Shown: positions 62,848-64,000 of the stretch, one piece after another | How positions within the stretch are numbered: the first letter of the stretch is position 1 | Layout: every line of letters begins with the position of its first letter | Origin: Paenibacillus sp. FSL K6-1330 | Lineage (GTDB): Bacteria; Bacillota; Bacilli; Paenibacillales; Paenibacillaceae | Direction: 5' to 3' | DNA: 64,000 nucleotides | Assembly: GCF_037976825.1 (NCBI RefSeq) | Contig: NZ_CP150269.1 | Location: 6,568,501 to 6,632,500, forward strand | The notes under the pieces: model-generated | What the model saw: the letters and a program-made list of their open reading frames with translations, nothing else | The model's database searches: none | Told to the model about the DNA's origin: nothing | Position numbers and translations under genes: made by a program

Positions 62848-64000
62848 TTAAGCCAAATATTCAAATAATATCGTTTTGTCCGCCTGCTGCAGGGAAACTC
62901 TCAGCCGGTCTCCGTTCTTCAGCTCGGTCCCATTCGTTGCATCCAGAGCGCGTCCGGACTTTTCGATTACAGCTGAAGAATTGTTCTTAAGTATAATGCG
63001 GTCGTTCTTGCCTGGCATGAACAGGATTTTCTCGGTCTCCTTCAGTTCCGGAGCAAGCTGCAGAAGCTGATGCAGATTGAACTTCCCTTTGAACGAAGCC
63101 AGCTTCTTGTATTGCGGAAAGGTCTTCTCGCCGGTGTTCTCATCCCTGATCTCGATCACGATCTGACCGACAAACCCTTTATTCGCTTTCTTAATTGCGC
63201 CGAGTATGAAATATGCAGCCGCTCCAACAATGAGCAGCGCCGCGATGCCAATGATTACGGGCCATATTGGAAAAGGTTTCGTTTCCTCGCCCGCGGTCAT
63301 CTCCTTCCCGCCGCTTCCGGAGCCGGAGGCTGCCGCCTTCGCACTAATCTTCACAGGCGCGCTTTCGCGGTAAAAGCTCTGCTCCTCCGCCCGTACCCTC
63401 AGCTCGTAGTCGTGCTTCTGCGGAATCTTGTAACTCCCTTCAAAGCTGCCGCCTTTGTTCTCAAGGTCGACCTCCGACTCGTCCCCGGTGTCCAAGTCCT
63501 TAACCAACAGCTTGGCCGTCATATTGCCGTACTGTTCCTGGTCCTGCAGCTTTTGTCCATTGCTGACAAGGTACGCGTTAATGTCAATCGTATCCCCTGC
63601 CTTTACCTTAGAAGATGGGGGAGGATCCATGGTCAGCTCCAGATCGTAGTTGAATACGAGGTTAATGTCGATTTTGTCTTTAGATACGCCTTTTACGTGC
63701 AGCTTCCAATCGCCTTGCTGCGGCTTCAGCAGCTTGAGCAGCGAATAGGAATTGGAAGTGGATCGCAGTACATTGGCCGAAGGAATCGTTTGCTCAGCTC
63801 CGGCGGGATCGACAAGCTTCACGTCGACGGGGCTGGAGGACATAATGGAAATATTCGCCTCCAGCACGTTCGCATTCGGCACATGAACCGTAACTTCCTG
63901 ATAGGTTCCGTTGCCGGTAATCGATTGTACCGGAACGATCTTAAGCTGCTGGTGGCTGGCAAAAATCTCGCTTAATATTTGCGGAAGGTCATCCGCCGAA
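62848..64000 (-). CDS. VWA-family membrane protein, C-terminal part (cut by window end)
   Basis: The frame is open to the window edge, so the N-terminus is missing. The visible part starts in SADDLPQILSEIFASHQQLKIVPVQ, the usual end of a VWA domain in VWA proteins with following beta domains. Then come two beta-sandwich segments (NANVLEANISIMSSSPVDVKLVDP; DTIDINAYLVSNG), a Ser/Gly linker, one membrane helix (PIWPVIIGIAALLIVGAAAYFIL) and a cytoplasmic C-terminal domain of about 110 residues. The latter (GRALDATNGTELKNGDRLRV) looks FHA/ubiquitin-like. It is the first visible gene of the cluster and may be its sensor. Confidence 0.7.
   Translation of the reverse strand, partial: SADDLPQILSEIFASHQQLKIVPVQSITGNGTYQEVTVHVPNANVLEANISIMSSSPVDVKLVDPAGAEQTIPSANVLRSTSNSYSLLKLLKPQQGDWKLHVKGVSKDKIDINLVFNYDLELTMDPPPSSKVKAGDTIDINAYLVSNGQKLQDQEQYGNMTAKLLVKDLDTGDESEVDLENKGGSFEGSYKIPQKHDYELRVRAEEQSFYRESAPVKISAKAAASGSGSGGKEMTAGEETKPFPIWPVIIGIAALLIVGAAAYFILGAIKKANKGFVGQIVIEIRDENTGEKTFPQYKKLASFKGKFNLHQLLQLAPELKETEKILFMPGKNDRIILKNNSSAVIEKSGRALDATNGTELKNGDRLRVSLQQADKTILFEYLA

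Noticed and set aside
1..64000. CRISPR arrays, tRNA or rRNA genes, insertion sequences, prophage
   Set aside because: I saw no regularly spaced repeats, tRNA-like folds, transposase or phage structural genes on reading both strands.

Overview
The window looks like the chromosome of a Gram-positive, spore-former-type Bacillota, most probably Paenibacillus. The clues are AAGGAGG-type ribosome binding sites, many GTG and TTG starts, intrinsic terminators at most operon ends, YesM/YesN-type two-component proteins, an SLH-anchored chitinase, a TagO-like transferase and a B. subtilis-like deo operon. This assignment is inference from gene content; no rRNA or tRNA gene is visible.

Layout. 1-1.5 kb: end of a BadF-family sugar kinase and murQ (cell-wall sugar recycling). 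1.7-4.1 kb: an SDR oxidoreductase, a TagO/WecA-type transferase and a 25-residue hydrophobic peptide gene resembling holin-like toxins. 4.2-11 kb: nucleoside and deoxyribose catabolism (deoC-nupC-deoB-deoD-pdp) with its SorC-type regulator DeoR, a recognisable DeoR operator and a cre-like site. 11-20.5 kb: an FbpA/AfuA-like ABC transporter, a second binding protein, a PP2C-like protein and a YesM/YesN pair. 20.7-26.3 kb: ThuA with a divergent AraC regulator, RNase H, a WYL regulator, DinB and a UPF0316 membrane protein. Between 22.5 and 22.8 kb lies a gene-free cluster of DnaA boxes.

26.3-33.05 kb is a unified osmoadaptation operon, ehuBCDA-ectABCD plus the UPF0316 gene, for ectoine/hydroxyectoine uptake and synthesis. 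Its leader starts at a good sigma-A promoter, carries a ydaO-type c-di-AMP riboswitch and ends in an intrinsic terminator just before ehuB. A second-messenger attenuator would thus set both import and synthesis of the solute. 33.4-40.6 kb holds redox and detoxification genes (SDR, MhqA-like dioxygenase plus flavin reductase behind an MhqR-like operator), an AI-2E-family exporter, cardiolipin synthase, VOC proteins and MarR. 40.8-44.6 kb is a large GH18 chitinase with FN3 and SLH domains.

44.7-50.5 kb is visibly more AT-rich: a serine beta-lactamase-like hydrolase, PadR plus a HAAS/DUF1700-like membrane protein sharing a duplicated promoter/operator with the hydrolase, MerR with a divergent nitroreductase, and HxlR with a divergent nitroreductase. 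It may be an acquired block.

50.5-64 kb (end of window) is one minus-strand cluster: a VWA membrane protein (cut by the window end), a tubulin/FtsZ-like GTPase, a second tubulin-like protein that seems to lack the GTP loop, a second VWA membrane protein, a small beta-sandwich protein, a zinc-ribbon GTPase and a 991-residue GAP1-like membrane protein. It resembles the computationally described GTPase-centred conflict-type systems. With the riboswitch operon it is the most interesting part of the window.
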